From: Coniferiporia sulphurascens
Taxonomy: Eukaryota; Basidiomycota; Agaricomycetes; Hymenochaetales; Hymenochaetaceae
NCBI GenBank assembly: GCA_002794785.1
Contig: NBBA01000013.1
Location: 248,001 to 312,000, forward strand
Reading direction: 5' to 3'
Length of the DNA: 64,000 nt
Below, in pieces: positions 1 through 12,184 of the stretch. The notes below the pieces were generated by a model. It was given only the letters and a program-made list of their open reading frames with translations, searched no databases and was not told the DNA's origin. Position numbers and translations under genes: made by a program. Numbering within the stretch: position 1 is the first letter of the stretch; each line of letters begins with the position of its first letter.

Positions 1-983
1 ATATACTGTTACCATTGATAGGAAACCTTCGTGTAACTGTAGGTGTCCATATTGCCTCGTCCTCGGATCTTCCCCCTAACTATCGTCCGACTGAGGCCCC
101 GATGCGATAAAGGGCAATCACTGCAAGCACATTGTATGTCCCCCTAGACTCATCTCTGGCCTTCTTATTAATCATCTCTCTAGCTCTTCATTTTCCTGAA
201 AGGTATGCCACCTTCGCCCATATGCGGTTCGGAACACGTCTTGATTATCGCGACTTGTGGGCATAGTACTTCAAGTCCGGCAAGATTCGACACACTGGTA
301 CCAGAAGTAAGAGCTGATGTTCTATCGCTTCTCTCTTCATTTCCCTAACACGTTAGCAGAGCGCTTCTGTCGAGCGAACTGGAGGAACTCTTTCGTGATG
401 CACCTTCAGCGCCAAATGCCATGGCGAATGCGCGAATCCGGAATGCTCATGCTCAAGCCACGGGGAAGGCGTCGTCTTCTCAATCGACGTCCAAGGACTC
501 AGGAAAAAAGCGCCGTTTGCCAGGCGAAGAAGACGACTGCCCTATCTGTTACGAATGTATGCATGGCGCGTCAGCCAACACACTTACTTGGTGCGAAGCC
601 TGCGGAAATGTATTGCATAAGGAGTGTTTCCAGCAATGTATGTCACAAATTATCCCCACTTTTTATGAAGCACTTACGCAGACATTTCCAGGGGCGCGGA
701 CGAAGGGAGCAAATTTGACCTGTGTATTTTGTCGCGCTGCATGGGCTGTGGCAGATACCGTTCCTGGAGGGTCTGCTAGGGTCGGTTCGAGCAGAGAGGG
801 ATATCTTAATTTGGGCAGTGCCGCAGGGGTGAGTCCCGTCCGCGACACCAGTTCGTGTAAGCTCGCTTCAGTCTCTATCCGTCCGGGAATACCATTGACC
901 GAGTTTGTGGTGCAGATTACCATGGACCTCGTAGAGGCAAGCGCCATTATGGATACCAAGACTATGGTGACTACGGATATTGA
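1..983 (+). CDS. SWIM/RING zinc-finger protein, 5'-truncated by the window edge
   Basis: Probable ubiquitin-ligase-type zinc-finger protein. The first exon opens in frame at base 2 and carries the first half of a SWIM finger (CNC). The next exon supplies DAIKGNHCKHI, completing a CxC...CxH SWIM motif. Reconstructed exons are 2-38, 96-133, 184-202, 267-306, 357-637, 692-856 and 916-983, giving LFIFLKVLQV, then WYQNRALLSSELEELF. A RING-type finger follows (CPICYE, CEACGN, LHKECF, then CVFCRAAW). The last exon ends in a Tyr/Gly-rich tail. The intron 638-691 is required to keep the RING intact (FQQWARTKG). A longer unspliced frame runs to 1038, but the spliced tail ending at 983 looks better. The combination resembles SWIM-RING (ZSWIM2/MEX-like) E3 proteins. 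Substrate unknown. The N-terminus lies outside the window. Confidence 0.82.
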
Positions 984-1445
984 GTATGGTGCGCTCAGAG
1001 TCGAGCCTGACGGCCGGCGATATCCAATGGTGTTATAATACCCTATCTATGTCTATCATGACTTCAGTTCGATGTAAAACCGGTCTGATGTCTGTTTTTA
1101 TTTTATTTTATGTGCCTTTCCTTGATTATTTACAGTAATAATCAGAATGTTTATCTTTTTTTTCTTTCGCTCCTGAGATATTCGTGCCTGACCTATTCGG
1201 CAAACCGGCAAACGGCGTCTATCCGCGTTTTAAGTGCGCGCAGGGCATGCTTGCGAGTCGCCACAACATGCCGTTGGTCAAAGGCGTGTATGCGTCTTGC
1301 TCTCTGCTTTCGTCTGCGATTAGTCAAGCCTTTTGAGCCGTCCTTCAGGCCTTCCGCGTGTAAAAGCTTCATTCCCATCTCAGGGCAACTGTTCGGTCGC
1401 CGAGGCAGCACCACAGCCGGCGTCGGTTTACTACCGGATCCAACA
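984..1445. other. Intergenic, no gene seen
   Basis: This gap lies between two same-strand genes. It begins with a T-rich stretch typical of a 3' UTR (about 1090-1170). The rest is the 5' flank of the phosphoesterase gene. No open frame here resembles a known protein and no repeat is obvious. Confidence 0.5.
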
Positions 1446-4169
1446 ATGACAACGACGCTCCCTATATTACACTTCAACGATGTCTATCGCGTCAACCCTC
1501 AGAAGCTGGCGGCTGGGGCGACCATCGACGTGACCCAGTTCGCATACATGCTCGATACTGTGCGCGCGTCATGGACCGAGCGCGTCGGACGCGAGAACGA
1601 GCGCGAAGGCCTCGTGCTGTTCTCCGGGGATTTGTTCTCACCGTCGGTTGAGAGCTCCGTGACGAGGGGCAGCCATATGGTAAGCCTGGTGTTCTTCTTG
1701 AAAGTTGTTGTATGTATGCGTCCCGTTTGTAGGTGCCAGTCATTAACGAGCTCGCCCCTGATGTCGCTGTAACGGGTGAGGAATACCTTCGCCCTTAGCT
1801 CGGTAGTCGCATGCATTAATCGGCTTGTAATTTAGGAAATCATGATTTCGACTTCGGTTCGTTTACTGTGAGATGACCAAGTTACGATCCACTCTTACAA
1901 CTCGCAGGCTATCCGCATCTTACGAAGCTCTTGAACGACACGAATTTCGTAAGTACATGCAAAGCATCTGGACTTAGACAAACTGGAGTTTATTTTTGTG
2001 AATGCAGCCCTGGCTTTTAAGCAACATCGTTGATACGACGACTGGCAAGGTTCCAGATACTCTGCACGAGTTCCACGTAATTGAACGGTGTGGAGTGCGC
2101 GTGGATTTCATAGGTCTCGTAGAAAAGTGAGTATACTCTCCGGATATAATGAAAGAAAGAAAAAAGAACATGATGCTAATGCAACCAGGGAATGGATTGC
2201 TACAGTATCATCATGGCCTCCAAACTTTCAGTATAAGGACATGGCTGAGGTCGCTCTGCAACTGTCCGAACATCTGAGAGACCCTCTGGGCGAGCAACGC
2301 TGCGATATTATCATCGCTCTTACACACGCACGGTGAATCGACTTGCATGCAGACACGTGTATCTCCATGAATTGACTTGCTTCGTTTCTTAGTATTCCAA
2401 ATGTAGGACCTTCTTATGCCGGTTTACTCATTAGTCCTGAAGAACGTCTCCTCGACACAGGATATTCAACTTGCGAAAGCCATTAGCGCGTTCTCCCCTG
2501 GCCACCAGTCTCCCTCGTTCCCTGAGACGCATGGCATAGACCTCATCCTCGGTGGACATGACCACTTGTACTATGTATCGCGAGGGGTCACTTCGTGGGA
2601 AGGGTATGATGTACACCAGGATGTGCTTGGAGCGGAACAGGACAAGGGCGATGTTCTTGTGGCAAAAAGCGGGACGGACTTCCGTGATCTTAGCGAGATT
2701 GTACTTGAACTAGAAGACACCCCGGCTGGGAGTGTGAGGAGAAAAATTATTAGAACCATGAAGGGTATGTCAAGCTCTTCCTGCTACTAATTAAACCCTC
2801 GCTCATCATTTGCTCTAGGAAAGAGACATGAAACATCACCAGAATTGCCTTCGTCAGGGCGGCTGAAAGATATCCTATCGAAAGTTTTAGATTCGGTATC
2901 CGATACAATGAAGAAGCCGGTATGCAAGGCGTCTACGGCATTAGATCTTCGTTCAGAGCTGATTCGCACTGGGGAGGTACGGTTTAACCTCATGCTTATA
3001 CTGTTTGATGGAATATTCATCCTTCCATTCGTGTAGTCTGCATCAGCAGACTGGTTTGCAGATGTATTCCGACATGCGTTCGACGACGCTCTCTGTGTCA
3101 TGGGCCGTGAAGGAGCAGATGCAGTGCTTTTGTGCGCAGGCGCACTTCGTGGGGACACCATATACGGCCCGGGTATGCAAGCTTTTCATGGAGGTTTGAT
3201 TAAAAGTTTTACTTATCTTTCTTTGAAGGAGACATTACATTGGGTGACATCATGGAGATCTTGCCGTTTGAGGATAGCATCGTCGTGCTGGAAGTAGATG
3301 GCGAGACAATCTGGGAGGCATTCGAAGCCAGTCTTTCACTCTGGCCAGCACATGAAGGGTAATTATAGCGCTGAGTTACTGCATACACCGTTGCACGATC
3401 TCATTCTTTCGCTTAGACGATTTCCCGTTATCTCCGGGTTCCGCCTGACGTGGGACTCGCGCAGACCACCGGGGCAGCGTGTCCTTAGCGTCTCACTGAA
3501 GACGCAGAATCACGTCGATGTACACGGAAGTGATGACCCGTCGCAGACCCCACATACTGAATATGAGGAGATAAAACGCGAACGCGGGGGGCGCAAGTAC
3601 GTTGTTGTAACGCGCGAGTACATGGCAGAAGGCCACGACGGCTTCGATTGTCTAAAGGGCCAGAAAATGCTCATCGATGACGAGCAAGGTCAAATGATGA
3701 GTGCTATTGTGCGCAAATACCTACTGGGTGAGTGCGGCTACGAAGTATTGCACTGGATAGAACTTATGGTTCTGCTATCTCAGGAACCAAGTATATCAAC
3801 AAGATGAGCCGCCCGGTGGGTGGAAAACTTTCTCCTCCCGGCCTTTCCCACTTGCATTCGGAGACTGGACGGATACTGCAGCTCGCAAAGGATCGAGCAC
3901 AGCGCCTGGGACGAGAGGCATCGGCCGTGACGCAGCGCGTGCGCGAGTACTGGTGGCACTCACTCATGTCTATACATTCGCCCGTGCATTATCGCGCACC
4001 GCTAAGCATTGCAAACCGGGAGCATATGGCAGATGTCGATTGTTTCGACGGGCATCGCGTGCGAGCCGGTGGACGGCAAGAAACGAGCATGTCCAGGGTA
4101 GAGGATGTTGACCTGCCTCTTATTTCACCGGTTGCGGACGGGAGGTTAAAGGATGTCGGTCGCGAATGA
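1446..4169 (+). CDS. 5'-nucleotidase / calcineurin-like metallophosphoesterase
   Basis: Two-domain phosphoesterase of the 5'-nucleotidase (UshA-like) family, expected to hydrolyse nucleotides or related phosphate esters with two metal ions. The N-terminal domain shows metal-binding motifs in order: LHFNDVYR just after the start, FSGDLFSP, GNHDFDFG (assembled across introns near 1775-1905), then LTHAR and GGHDH near 2545-2565. The C-terminal 5'-nucleotidase domain follows (WFADVFRHAFDDALC, then LGDIMEILPFED and GFRLTWD). The start ATG at 1446 puts the HFNDVY motif at residue 8. No signal peptide is seen, so an intracellular enzyme is likely. There are roughly ten short introns. The last exon (about 3780-4169) is a family-variable tail. 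Substrate cannot be told from sequence. Confidence 0.88.
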
Positions 4170-4406
4170 ATGTATTACCAATGTATAACTTTGCAGCCAC
4201 CAATAAGCTGTGTCCTGACTCCTGACTCGGATTCCTCGAAGGATTTGACTCGTGCTGTGCCGGAGCCCGGAGGCTGTTAGTATGCGGATGGATTACTAAG
4301 CTCATAGTATATAACAACTGTGCACTGCATGTGCCTTTCCCCACACATTCTCTCTTACCTTCCGTACCTCCATAGAACATCTTAGAATCTCCTTCGGATT
4401 TTTACA

Positions 4407-5196
4407 ATGAGCAACGTAGACTGGGACAGCACTGTCGTTATTGGCAGCAAGGCGACTCGCCCTTCGGCGGTTAGGAAGCCTTCAGAATTGAATGGTGAGT
4501 GTGCCTTTAAGATGGGGCATGTAGCACGTCGCTAACCACTGATTGACCATAGCGGTACGTGCAGCGCCGAACGATGACGGGTGCTTTAGGTGCTTTTGAC
4601 CTTATGCTGAGTTTGTATCTGGTTTGCAGGCCCGCCGCTTAGGAGCGGTCGTTGCGACGGACAAGAAGGTCACAGGCGGTACAAACAAGGGCCACGTTGG
4701 TAAGTAACTAACCCACTCTTGTCGGTCTCCCTCTTATGTCTTGCCACCTCGTTATTAGGCCCTGATCACCAGCGCATCGCCAAACTCGACCGAGAAAACG
4801 AGGTAGCGCCCCCAGCAAAGGTGCTCCCAACAGTCGGGAAGGTATGGCGCCTTTGTCGAACGATGACGTGTCCCCTCGCTAACTAATATCGCTCGTTTTC
4901 GCCTCCGTGCTCCGTTTTACATATACTAACAGGCCATTGCGACCGCCCGTCTTGCGCTGGAGATGGCTCAGAAGGACCTTGCCCAGAAGGTCAACGAGAA
5001 GCCATCCGTTATCCAGGACTACGAGTCGGGTAGGGCCATCCCGAATCCGCAGATCCTTGGTAAGCTGGAGCGCACATTGAAGGTCAAACTTCGTGGTATG
5101 TTTTTGTCGTCATTCGTTTGGTTCGTACACCAATGTTGATACGCTGTCTCAGGAAACGATATTGGGAAGAAACTGGAGGGGCCAAAGAAGTCTTAA
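4407..5196 (+). CDS. MBF1: Multiprotein bridging factor 1
   Basis: Transcriptional coactivator that bridges TBP and bZIP-type activators; it also acts on ribosomes in yeast. The N-terminal MBF1 domain begins [16 protein letters not shown]. It is followed by [33 protein letters not shown], and a Cro/C1-type helix-turn-helix ([20 protein letters not shown], then [20 protein letters not shown]). Length is about 150 residues, as expected. Five introns can be placed. Keeping the conserved N-A-A-R-R requires a two-base exon, CG at 4553-4554, between introns 4495-4552 and 4555-4629; both have GT/AG ends. I found no alternative splice pair restoring frame. The stop TAA is at 5194-5196. It converges on the gamma-tubulin gene. 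Confidence 0.93.
4553..4554 (+). other. MBF1: Predicted 2-nt micro-exon of MBF1
   Basis: The preceding exon ends in AAT-G and the following exon begins GCC-CGC-CGC. The conserved reading N-A-A-R-R needs two bases between them. They are supplied by CG, flanked by an upstream acceptor (ccatag, after a CTAAC-like branch site) and a downstream donor (gtacgt). This is a prediction from frame and motif only. Confidence 0.65.
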
Positions 5197-5510
5197 GCTC
5201 TTTGTCCCCTCCGCTTCAATTACATTGTTTTGACATAGTTGTTCGTTTCCTCTCACATCTCATGTAACTATTACCGATTAGATGTAAACGCCGCGCACAC
5301 TTCGTCGCGCCACCTATTTCAGCTCACGGTTGTCCATCTCCATGATCCAAAGAGTTGCAAATATAGTGTGAAGTAACGAAGACAGCTGTGTAAGTATACA
5401 ATGATAATACGACAAGAGTCAGAGGCAGCGGTACATGAAAAGAAAAAGATAGGGGGCTGGAGGTGACAAGGCTAATCATCATGTTCATCTGTTGTTGTAC
5501 CCTGAGGGTT
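5197..5510. other. Convergent 3' UTRs of MBF1 and gamma-tubulin
   Basis: The gap between two converging genes is AT-rich and contains no coding frame resembling a protein. It presumably holds both polyadenylation regions. No hairpin or repeat stands out. Confidence 0.5.
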
Positions 5511-7411
5511 TCAATAGCCATAAGTCACCTGAAATTGTGATAATAGGAAGATAACTGCGTACATAAGAGATATAATCCGGACTCTCGCAAGCTTTATATT
5601 CTTTTAATAGCTCTTCGACTGTCGCACTGAAAAAGGATTCCAGTCAGTCTTCTTTGCCTTTGCCCGTGATTACAAAACCGACAAGAAGCTTACCGAGAAT
5701 CGTCAAATTCCTCCAGCCCATTCTCGAACATTTTCTCCTTTTTGTACTGCTCCATGAATGCGTTACGTTTTCGAAGTCGGTCGAACTGGTCGAGCATACG
5801 CTTGAAAAGCTATATAGTGCAATAGAGAAGGGGCAAATGTAGGTATCAGCCTTGTTGTGGAACATTATAGATTCGCCAACTACGAACCGAAGCTATGCTG
5901 GTGTGGTTCGCAAGCATCAGGCCGCTCACACGGTGATTTGCAGGGATGTACGGCGATTTGCGCGTCAGCGCGACCTGGATTGACGCCGGTCCCCAAGGAA
6001 TGAACGTCGCGAGCTGACGCTCACGGATCCGCAGAAGGGACTGATGAACCTGGTGAATGCAGTTCAGGACATGAACGTTGGAATATTAGAAGGGAGGGGC
6101 TCACGTCGGTCGGGTCGACCTCACCCTGGATAATGTTAAGGATCGAGATGTAGCAGGCGGTTTTGCTCGGCGTTGTCGACACCATGCGGTTTTTGGGCTG
6201 CAGCAAGCGGCGCATCACGTCTAGTACCGTTGTCCGTCGAATTGGTTTAGCCTGCATCAGTGGAGAAGCGTCAACATATCGTGATGATGATGTAGCTCAA
6301 ATTTATACCTTGTCTATTTGATCGCTGGTAAAGGGCGTATACGACGTCATTAGGAAGTGACAGCGCGGCGTCGGGATGAGCGACGCGATGATCCCAACGA
6401 GGTCGTTGTTCATGTAGCCGGGGTACCGAAGGGTCTGTGTGCTCGCCGCGATGACTGTTGACACCTAAATACCACTATGAGATATGTAAATTAAGGAAGG
6501 TCCGGGAGCGCATACAAGCTGGTTCGTCTGGTCAAACGAGGGCGTCTGGACATGAAGTCTGTCTGCTGCGATACGCGCGAGTGCGCCGTTGTCGAGCACA
6601 ACTACCGAGTCTGCGTGGTTCGTGAGGCGCTTCAGTGTAAGTAACGAATTGTACGGCTGCACGACAACATCTCCCTCCTGAGCGTTCGGGAACACGGAGT
6701 ATGTTTGGATGAGCTTCTTCGGGAACTTGTCGTTTAGTCGTTCAAGCAGGAACGATCCTAGTCCCGAGCCTGTCCCGCCTGCAATGGAGTGCATTAACAT
6801 AAAGCCCTGTTAAATTATTTCGTTTCAGCTCAAGAATTTAGACAGCTCTATGTGTCGCGCAGGAACAGGCCGTTGGGACATACCTCAAGCGAATCGCTCC
6901 CCTCTGCCTCGCGGTCAATCATCTCCATGACCTCCTCGTATATCCGTTCGCCAGCCGCGTACCCCTGCGCCCAGTTGTTTCCTGCACCACCGCCATCTTT
7001 CGAGACAAAGATATTCTCCGGATTGTACAAACTTGCGAATGGCGATGTTAAGATATTGTTAATGACCTAGAATACGCAGCGGAAACGGAGCTCTTTAGTA
7101 TCTTTCCCCATGGCGGTCAAAGGCTACTCACGCGGGGCTCGAGGTCGACGAGGATCGCACGCGGAATATAGTGCTCGTCGTCCGCCTGGTAGAAGAATAC
7201 ATCCTTACGGTCACCGCCCTCGGTCGCCCAGTCCTCGAGAATACCCTCCCTACTGATACCATGTTCCGCACACAGGCGCTGCCAATACACCGCACCCACT
7301 ACCCAACCATGATTCAAACGGCTATGAATATACGTGCAGAGTAATAACAAATAGTAGCCCACTTTGATTTCCGCATTGTCCGAGCTGGATTGAAACAATT
7401 TCACGAGGCAT
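5511..7411 (-). CDS. Gamma-tubulin
   Basis: GTPase of the tubulin family that nucleates microtubules within the gamma-tubulin complex at spindle pole bodies. The start reads [16 protein letters not shown] and is joined by an intron to [19 protein letters not shown]. Further signatures are [29 protein letters not shown] and the tubulin GTP loop [15 protein letters not shown]. Then come [51 protein letters not shown] and a helical tail ([20 protein letters not shown]). The last exons give [18 protein letters not shown] and a short end in VTYGY. The stop is at 5511-5513. About ten introns are present. GGAGNNWA and the C-terminus place it in the gamma rather than alpha or beta class. Confidence 0.95.
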
Positions 7412-7833
7412 ATTAAGGAGCAGAGCCCAACAAGGGCGTCGGCAGGTTCAAGTTAGGGAGACTTGAACGCGTCCAATTGAAGGCGCGTAACCAACGCGTC
7501 GCGTCCAAAAGCGTTACTCAAGTCGCTCATCACAAAAGAATCATTAAAAAGGTACTTTGAATTTAACTACTAGAACTCAAGTCGGGCGACTGCGATGATA
7601 ACAACAGGGGACGTATGCAAATGACATTGTGTATACTTACGGATAGCGGAATAGTGCAGGTGGACCAATGAAAAGGGAGGGAATCGCAATAAGAAAAGGG
7701 AAAATTATAACAGAGAAAAGAGCCACTTGTTGAGACCTTTGCTTTTACTGCATTTCGGTAAAACTATGGGAGATGGAGAACATAAGTTCTCGAGTATTAT
7801 CTGATTAGGAACATCGGCTCCGAAGCAGAAATT
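7412..7833. other. Intergenic, no gene seen
   Basis: This 422-bp gap lies between two minus-strand genes. It contains the gamma-tubulin upstream region and the nucleoporin 3' flank. I see no coding frame, RNA gene or repeat. Confidence 0.45.
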
Positions 7834-10800
7834 TCACCTCTTCGCGGGCCCACGTCTTGGCAGTTTCTTCATCTGACGTCCAGGTGTACCGCCCGGAGCA
7901 GTAGAAGGCGGAGGTGCGCCGATGTTGAACAGCGTCGACCCGCTCGCGCCACTTGGCTGCCCAAATGTGAACGATGGCGTACCGGTGTTCCCAGTTGCAG
8001 GAGACTGCGGCAATCCAGTCGCTGCGCCCGCGGGCGACGACGGCTGGCTCGCACCGAAACTGAATGGGTTTCCCGTGCTTGCGCTCGGCGTACCGAAGGA
8101 GAACGACGGTGCGCTTGTGAACGGGCTGCTTGGCGCCGAAGACCCCACAGTCTCCACCGCCATCGAAGGCTGCTGCTGTTGTGAAGGTGCACCGAATGGG
8201 TTAGACGATGGTGCGGCTTGCTGACCGAAAGAGAAAGGCGCTGCGTTCCCGCCGCTTGAAGATGGAGCCTGACCAAACGGATTTGTTGGTGCACCAAAGG
8301 CAGTAGCAGGCGGGGTCGGCCCTTCCGATTTCTGCCCAAAGGAAAACGTAGTTGAAATCGCCGGCGCGGACGCTGTGCGGTTGAAATTAAACCCTCCAGA
8401 GCTGGGCGCCGCCAGCTTGTTTTCTTCTTTTGCGCCGAACGGATTCGATGCGGGCGATGAATTTGCAGCTGGGCTGCCGAAGGGGAACATGGACGAGGCC
8501 CCTCCTCCGGGCTGTCCAAACGGATTCACTGGCGTTGCGCCGAGGCCAAAGGTAATACCACCTGTGGGTTTATTCTGTCCATTGCCGCCGTTCATGTCCA
8601 TCCGTATCGGACTCTCCTCCATATTCATTCCTTCGTCCGCTTTTGACGGCGGGGTTGCGGGCTGAGCGGGACGTGCACCGAATGTAAATGGTGATGCAGC
8701 CGGTGCATTCTCGTTTGTCTTTGCAGGCGTACCGAAAGTAAAGGTTGTGCCACTTGATGATGAAGGCGCGGACGTGCCAAACGGAAAAGATGTTTCTTTG
8801 CGTTCTGCTCCCGATGGCGGAGTCGCAGGTGGAGCACCAAATGCGAAAGGGCTCTTCGCAGCATCTACACCTGAGGCAGAGGAAACAGGTACTGCCGGCG
8901 CGCCAAAGGTGAATCCGGTACCACCAGTGGTACCACCGAAGAGGGGCTTTGGCGCAACAGGCGCCACGTCAACAGAAGCAGTAGCTGTATTGCTACCCGT
9001 CCTTGCAATCGGAGGTGCGCCGAAGGTGAAAGGCGAAGTTTGCTGCGTGTTCGTACTTGCACTCGCTGCAGGCTGTCCGGCTGCAGACTGGAACGGGGTG
9101 GCAGGGCTTGAAGTAGATCCTGTACCAAATAATGGCTTGGGTGTACTGCCGCCATTCGCACCAAACGCAAAGAATGGAGATGGCGCAAGTCCGGACGCTT
9201 TACCTTCGGGCTCGGCAGGTTTGCTTGTCGTAGCTTGGGCACTGGAAGCAAATGGTGATGGCCCAGCTGGCTGAGTAGATATCCCTGTCACTGGCGGCAT
9301 AATGTTCGAGGACGCTGGAGACGCGGCAGCCGCCTGCGCCCCCCCAAACAGTGGCGCGCTGACAGGACGGTTCTCCGCGGATGACTCGGCCTGTTTGGGC
9401 ATAGTACCAAACAGCGACGCGGACGAAGGCGTTGCAACCTCGGCATCTGCGTTTTCAACCGGTTTTGCCCCAAAACTAAAAGGCTTGCCCGCATCTCCGA
9501 ACAGTGGTTTCGGTACTGCAGGCTTCGTGGCAGTAGGTGCACCCGGGGTCGATGCGGAGCCACCGTTCTTGCTCCAAAGAGGGTTTTCTGGATCCTTGAC
9601 CGGGACAGACGCCGCGGCTATTGACTGCCCAAAAGGCGAAGAGGTTGATGGTATGGTGGAAGGCAGGCCCGAAGAAGCGCTGTCTTTGTATGCAGCAGAC
9701 TGTGCGAAAAAGTTCGGTATTCCGGACGAGGGAGGTACGGTGCCCGTGGTGCTACTCGAGACGGGTGGCGTTGCGAAAAAGTTCGGGGGAACGCTTGTTT
9801 CCTGTCTTGCTGGTGCCGGCGCAGGCACTTTGGGCGTTGGCGGTACGACCGATACTTTGGGGGGCACTGCTGTTGATGTCTGCGCATTTGTCGTGTCCGT
9901 CTCAGGAATGTGCTGGACTACAGACGCCGAAGTCGACGCAGGAGGCTTGAAGAAAGACGGTATCTCAGCAGCCTTAGGGGTAGCATCCGTCGAAGCTGCA
10001 GCTGGCTTGCCGAAAGAGAAGGGAAGAGACGGAATAGGCGGCTCTTTAGTCCCGGCATGATCATGCTGAATCGCCGTCTCCTGCGGGGGAAGAGAGCAGT
10101 CAGTCTCGATTTTAACTCAGCATATTAGATCATGGCATACATTATTAGCAAATGTGAAGCCCTTCGGGGCCACAAATGCGGGCGCAGCTGCCTCTTTCTC
10201 TTTGGCGGAACTAGCGACCTTCTCCGCGTTATCGTCCGCGTCGTCAGCCGTATCCATAGCTAAATCTTCGCTACCCGCGCCCTCTTCCTCATCAAATGCT
10301 GCAGAGAACTTATTTGTATTCGCGGTACGTCCAAGAGGAACCGAGCGTAAACCAGGATCCCGTACGCGTGTGCGACCAACGCGACCATACGGCTGCGAGC
10401 GCCCACCATGGGTAAGCGAAACGGGAGATTTCGCGAATGGATCGGATGACTGGGGAGCGCGGGCTTCGATATTTGCATCTCTCCCCTTTTGCGCGCACTC
10501 GTCCTCAGAACCCGAAGTCAGCCGCGCAGAAACGCCGACATCACGTTTACCGCTGCGCATTCCTTGGCCCTCCTCCTCATCCATTTCTTCATCGACGAGG
10601 ACAAACTTCTTTCGGCCGCGCTCCTCTTCGGCCTCCGCTTTGCGGCGCGCGAGCAGCTTGCTGAGGCTGCCCTTGCCGGCATATGGCTTCCCACTGCCCC
10701 GTGTCTGTTCGTTATTCTCTCCATGTCCATCTTTAATCCTACTCTTGTTTTTAGCCATACCCAGACTCGGCTTTAGCTCCCTGCCTTTCTTCGGCATTGG

Positions 10801-11943
10801 TACAGGGACGTGCACGCGCTTCGGTTTGAGGAAATCGGGAATAACTTTCGCGTCTTTGTACCTAGATGGAACGATAGGGGTCTTATACATTTCGAGCTTA
10901 TGGAAAGTCTTCTCAGCCGTACTTTGCACAGTTTGAAGGGTTGCTTAGAAGGAAAGGGGGAAAACCAAATTAAGTGTGAAAAAAATGTATGAAGAGAAAA
11001 AAGTGGAGAAAATGGTATACCATTAGAGGAAATTGAAGTTGATGATTGTGAAGGAACACTGGACAAAGACCCAAAGCTAGTCAACATCTGATCCTGGCTC
11101 GAGGAACGACCCTAAACATATGTTATTGGTTAATCTCGCCACTAGGTCTGTAAATATACGCACGACACGACTGAACTCTGCAAGGGTTCCCAGAGACAGA
11201 GTTTTCTGTGCACTCAATTGCCGCACAGAGGCCTCCTCCGGGGGCGGCTTGACGAAAATGGGCCTTGACTGAAGGCTTGACAGCGGCGGGGGAGCAGACG
11301 CTTCGCGACGGATGGGCTTCGCGATGGATGGCTGCGGTGTCAACGATGTGCGCAATTTGAACGGCGAAGGCGGCGGGCGGACCGAGCTATCAAGGGGTCC
11401 GAGAGACATCGAGTGGCTCGTCTTGATCGGGGGTGCGAGCGAGAGGGACCCCATCGGGCGATCGCGACGGAGCTTGGTGTACTGGGACGGCGGGTCGACG
11501 GACATCGTACGCGAATCCGACAAAGGCATGGCACTGTACGTCGCAGTCCGCCGAGTATATGCATTCCCACTCGGCTTAGTACGACCTAAGTCGTTCCAAC
11601 GAGCACCCTCTTGCGCGGAACGGAAGCTGGAGGACGGGGGATCGAGGTATCCAGCAGCTGCGGGCTGCTGCGCGCGCTCAGGACTGTCTAGGCGGATGCG
11701 CTTGGCCTTCTGCCGCGATCGACCCTCATTCTCGCTCTCATCGCCCGAGACATCGCGTGCATCGACCCTCCTCCTCTTTCCGAGGTCTTCGAACTCCTCG
11801 TTGGAGGCCCACCAAGAGAGCGGTGCTGAGACGATGTTTCTGATGGTGCCGAGGATGGAGCCAGAGCGGGACATTGCCTGAGCTTTGCGGGCGTAGGGCT
11901 TGTTCCTCCTTGAGGCGGAAGACTTTGGGGAAGGGGCGAACAT
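7834..11943 (-). CDS. FG-repeat nuclear-basket nucleoporin (Nup1/Nup60/Nup153 type)
   Basis: Large nucleoporin, about 1,300 residues. Four exons can be placed: 11943-11164, 11111-11021, 10943-10141 and 10080-7834. The N-terminus has a basic stretch (RRNKPYARKAQ) then a predicted membrane-binding amphipathic helix (SILGTIRNIVSAPLSWW), as in yeast Nup1/Nup60. The middle is charged and has short basic motifs (SLSKLLARRKAEAEEE). The last exon is low-complexity, with dozens of FG, PLFG and FxFG repeats (such as SPFTFGA and PKPLFG) that bind karyopherins during transport. It ends in the basic sequence KKLPRRGPAKR, which may be a nuclear localisation signal. The open frame extends upstream to 12042, but that codon is GTG. 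ATG 11943 was chosen; a short upstream exon is possible. The family is clear; the exact orthologue among Nup1, Nup60 and Nup153 is not. Confidence 0.85.
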
Positions 11944-12184
11944 GGCCTGGAGACGGGGTCTTTGAGCAGCCTCGCGGTCGCCGCCAGCTGGCTGCGAAAC
12001 AAGAGCTGTCGACGCTGAAAACCCACGCGCTGGCCGTGTCACGCATGTGTGACAATACAGAATCAGTCACGGTGACTCCGCGTCTGACGTCGTCCTCGGC
12101 TCGGCGGGGCACGCGTCGATCCGCTCGCGCGTCGGCTCGGTCCGTCCACAGCGCCCGCGCCTTTCCTTCACGACGTCCGGCACC

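Noticed and set aside
7922..9563. Long plus-strand and alternate minus-strand frames over the FG nucleoporin
   Set aside because: They are antisense or shifted readings of the low-complexity FG exon, with unnatural composition and no family features.
11944..12042. Upstream start for the nucleoporin at 12042
   Set aside because: The codon there is GTG, not ATG. The first in-frame ATG is at 11943.
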